Below, one piece after another: positions 5,000 to 6,608 of a stretch of 6,608 nucleotides of DNA. Source of the stretch: an uncultured Eubacteriales bacterium (GTDB lineage Bacteria > Bacillota > Clostridia > Oscillospirales > Acutalibacteraceae); contig CABQAC010000121.1 of assembly GCA_902462035.1 (NCBI GenBank), forward strand, positions 1-6,608, written 5' to 3'. Under the pieces are notes generated by a model that was not told where the DNA came from, searched no databases, and saw nothing but the letters and a program-made list of their open reading frames with translations. A program made the position numbers and the translations under genes. How positions within the stretch are numbered: position 1 is the stretch's first letter; each line of letters begins with the position of its first letter.

Positions 5000-6148
5000 T
5001 TGTTAAAAAAGATGGTAAGCCTTTTTGTGGCCTTGGCAATCGTAGTGCCGCTGGCGGTGCTGAACGTCCGGACGGCCTACGCGGAGCCGGGAGTTTCGGC
5101 TGCTTCCGCTGTTTTGATCGAGGCGGATACCGGCCGCGTCCTATTCGAAAAGGACGCGCATACCCGGCGCTCTATGGCCAGCACCACAAAGATTATGACT
5201 GCGATGCTGGTGCTCGAATCGGACGAACGGGACCGGGTGGTGGAAATCACCCGGGAAATGATCAATGTGGAAGGATCGTCCATGTACCTCAAGGAGGGGG
5301 ATCAGTTAACGCTGGAGACCCTGGCCTACGGCATCTTGCTGGAATCGGGCAACGACGCGGCCAACGCTGCGGCCATTACTTTGGGCGGCACAGTGGACGG
5401 TTTTGTGGAACTGATGAACCGGAGGGCTCAAACATTGGGCCTGAAGGATACCCATTTCGTCACGCCTTCCGGCTTGGACGCGGAAGAACATTATACCACC
5501 GCTTACGATCTTGCGCTGCTAGGCGCCGCCGCCATGCGGGTGCCTCAATTCGCCGAAATTGCTTCGAAAAGCTCTGCTAAGGTGCAGTATGTCAATCCGC
5601 CAACGCCCCGTATTTTATACAACCACAACCGGCTGCTGAAAGAGCTGGAGGGCTGCAATGGGGTGAAAACCGGGTTTACCAAAAAATCCGGCCGGTGCCT
5701 GGTAACCAGCTGTGAACGCAACGGCGTACGGCTGATCGCGGTAACCCTGAATGCGCCGAGCGATTGGAACGACCATAAGGCAATGATGGAATACGGTTTT
5801 TCCATGACGGAATCGGTACCGCTGAGCGCCGACGGTTTTGAATTGGAAATTCCGGTGGTTGGCGGGCCGGAAGGGGCTTACGTGCAGGCTTCGGCATGTT
5901 CCGGCGTGGATGTGACGCTTTTAAAAGGGGAAAAGGAACGCCTGACGATGAAGGTGGAATCGTCCCGCTTTTTGTATGCGCCGGTGACCCAGGGGCAAAT
6001 GGTAGGCAGGCTGGTTTATTCGCTGGACGGCCGGGAGGTAGCGGAAATTCCGCTGGCCGCCGCCGGCGGTGTGGAATACCGCCAGCTGGAACTGAATTTT
6101 TTTCAGCGGCTGTGGCGCGGCATATGCCGCTTATTTGGACAGTATTAA
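5000..6148 (+). CDS. dacB: Secreted D-alanyl-D-alanine carboxypeptidase (S11, PBP5 family; DacB/DacF type)
   Basis: This low-molecular-weight penicillin-binding protein removes the terminal D-alanine from peptidoglycan stem peptides outside the membrane, limiting cross-linking. The 382-residue product has a signal peptide (LLKK start, hydrophobic core 8-21, likely cleavage after AYA at 26-28). All three active-site motifs are present: SxxK as STTK (61-64), SxN as SGN (116-118), and KTG (222-224). Family stretches such as LIEADTGRVLFEKDA and FVTPSGLD are clear. A PBP5 C-terminal beta domain follows (about 265-355). The end, FFQRLWRGICRLFGQY, looks like the amphipathic membrane-anchoring helix of this family. 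Position between scp/ytf genes and rluB parallels B. subtilis dacB, a spore-cortex enzyme, but vegetative DacA- or forespore DacF-like roles cannot be separated by sequence alone. The enzyme class is certain; the symbol is tentative. Confidence 0.93.
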   Translation: MLKKMVSLFVALAIVVPLAVLNVRTAYAEPGVSAASAVLIEADTGRVLFEKDAHTRRSMASTTKIMTAMLVLESDERDRVVEITREMINVEGSSMYLKEGDQLTLETLAYGILLESGNDAANAAAITLGGTVDGFVELMNRRAQTLGLKDTHFVTPSGLDAEEHYTTAYDLALLGAAAMRVPQFAEIASKSSAKVQYVNPPTPRILYNHNRLLKELEGCNGVKTGFTKKSGRCLVTSCERNGVRLIAVTLNAPSDWNDHKAMMEYGFSMTESVPLSADGFELEIPVVGGPEGAYVQASACSGVDVTLLKGEKERLTMKVESSRFLYAPVTQGQMVGRLVYSLDGREVAEIPLAAAGGVEYRQLELNFFQRLWRGICRLFGQY

Positions 6149-6167
6149 GGAATGTGAGGAAACGGGA

Positions 6168-6608
6168 TTGGAAAAATACAGCGAAGTGCGATTGCAAAAA
6201 TTCTTAGCCGACTGCGGCGTTGCTTCCCGCCGGAAAGCGGAGGAGATGATCGAGTCGGGCGCGGTGCGGGTCAACGGCGTGCGCGCCTCCATCGGCGACA
6301 AGGTTGTTCCCGGCCGCGATAAGGTAACGGTGCGCGGAAAACGGGTGGTCCCGGCATCCAAGCCCGTTTATTTGATGCTGCACAAGCCCCGGGGCTATAT
6401 TACCACCATGAGTGACGAGATGGACCGCCGCTGCGTGGCGGAACTGGTGGGGGAAGTCGGCGTGCGGGTCTTTCCCATCGGCAGGCTGGACCGGGAATCC
6501 GAAGGCCTGCTGCTGATGACAAACGATGGGGCTTTCGCCCAGATGGTCAGCCATCCGTCACGCCACATCCCTAAAACATACCGGGTAACCGTCCGCCCCG
6601 GCGTTACC
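6168..6608 (+). CDS. rluB: RsuA/RluB-family 23S rRNA pseudouridine synthase (partial, 3' end cut)
   Basis: This enzyme isomerises a uridine to pseudouridine in rRNA; RluB acts on 23S rRNA near the peptidyl-transferase region. The first 147 codons are present and the frame stays open to the window end; a full protein is about 240 residues. An N-terminal S4 RNA-binding domain (about 7-55; VRLQKFLADCGVASRRKAEEM, VRVNG) is followed by the catalytic domain with LHKPRGYITTM and the signature GRLDRESEGLLLMTNDG, where Asp108 is the catalytic aspartate. The product ends within HPSRHIPKTYRVTV, also conserved. The start is TTG 6168, with GAGGA (6156-6160) 7 bases upstream; GTG 6186 is an alternative. 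It follows dacB by 19 bases, so is likely cotranscribed. RluB is favoured by synteny over RluE/RluF or RsuA. Confidence 0.92.
   Translation, partial: MEKYSEVRLQKFLADCGVASRRKAEEMIESGAVRVNGVRASIGDKVVPGRDKVTVRGKRVVPASKPVYLMLHKPRGYITTMSDEMDRRCVAELVGEVGVRVFPIGRLDRESEGLLLMTNDGAFAQMVSHPSRHIPKTYRVTVRPGVT

Noticed and set aside
1..6608. CRISPR array, insertion sequence, tRNA or toxin-antitoxin module
   Set aside because: I found no regularly spaced repeats, transposase motifs, terminal inverted repeats, tRNA cloverleaf or small paired genes by reading both strands.

Overview
The window is a core chromosomal stretch, fairly GC-rich by eye, from a Gram-positive Firmicute, most likely a Clostridia member. 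The evidence is the gene set and order (M50 protease, scpA, scpB, a DUF2953/YtfI-like gene, ytfJ/gerW, a secreted D,D-carboxypeptidase, a RluB-type synthase), purine-rich Shine-Dalgarno (SD) sites before every gene, and several TTG/GTG starts. GerW and the dac-rluB neighbourhood suggest an endospore-forming lineage, but neither proves that the organism sporulates. The family assignment is inference; no 16S or similar marker is present.

Layout. (1) 45-1046: gpsA, glycerol-3-phosphate dehydrogenase (phospholipid precursor), on the + strand. (2) 1047-1176: convergent intergenic region with three successive hairpins, two of which look like intrinsic terminators. (3) 1177-1365: rpmB (ribosomal protein L28, zinc-ribbon form) on the - strand with its own near-consensus promoter. 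(4) 1366-1621: divergent promoter region; a second near-consensus promoter faces right. (5) 1622-6608: a + strand run of seven genes, probably one long transcription unit with possible internal promoters: M50 site-2 protease homologue, scpA, scpB, DUF2953 membrane protein, ytfJ, a DacB/DacF-type D-alanyl-D-alanine carboxypeptidase, and the first 147 codons of an rluB-like 23S rRNA pseudouridine synthase cut by the window edge.

How the genes fit together. ScpA and ScpB are the non-SMC subunits of the SMC condensin that organises and segregates the chromosome. The DUF2953 protein and YtfJ form a conserved pair linked in Bacillus to spore germination. The carboxypeptidase trims peptidoglycan stem peptides, and in Bacillus DacB does this for spore cortex. 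RluB modifies the ribosome. The segment thus mixes chromosome segregation, envelope/spore maturation and translation genes, an association known in Firmicutes (B. subtilis has scpA-scpB-ypuI-dacB-spmA-spmB-rluB).

I see no mobile element, CRISPR array, tRNA, rRNA or phage gene, and no convincing undescribed system. The points worth a second look are modest: the hairpin cluster between gpsA and rpmB, the absence of spmA-spmB between dacB and rluB, the very charged linker of the DUF2953 protein, leader hairpins before the M50 and dac genes, and the run of non-ATG starts.
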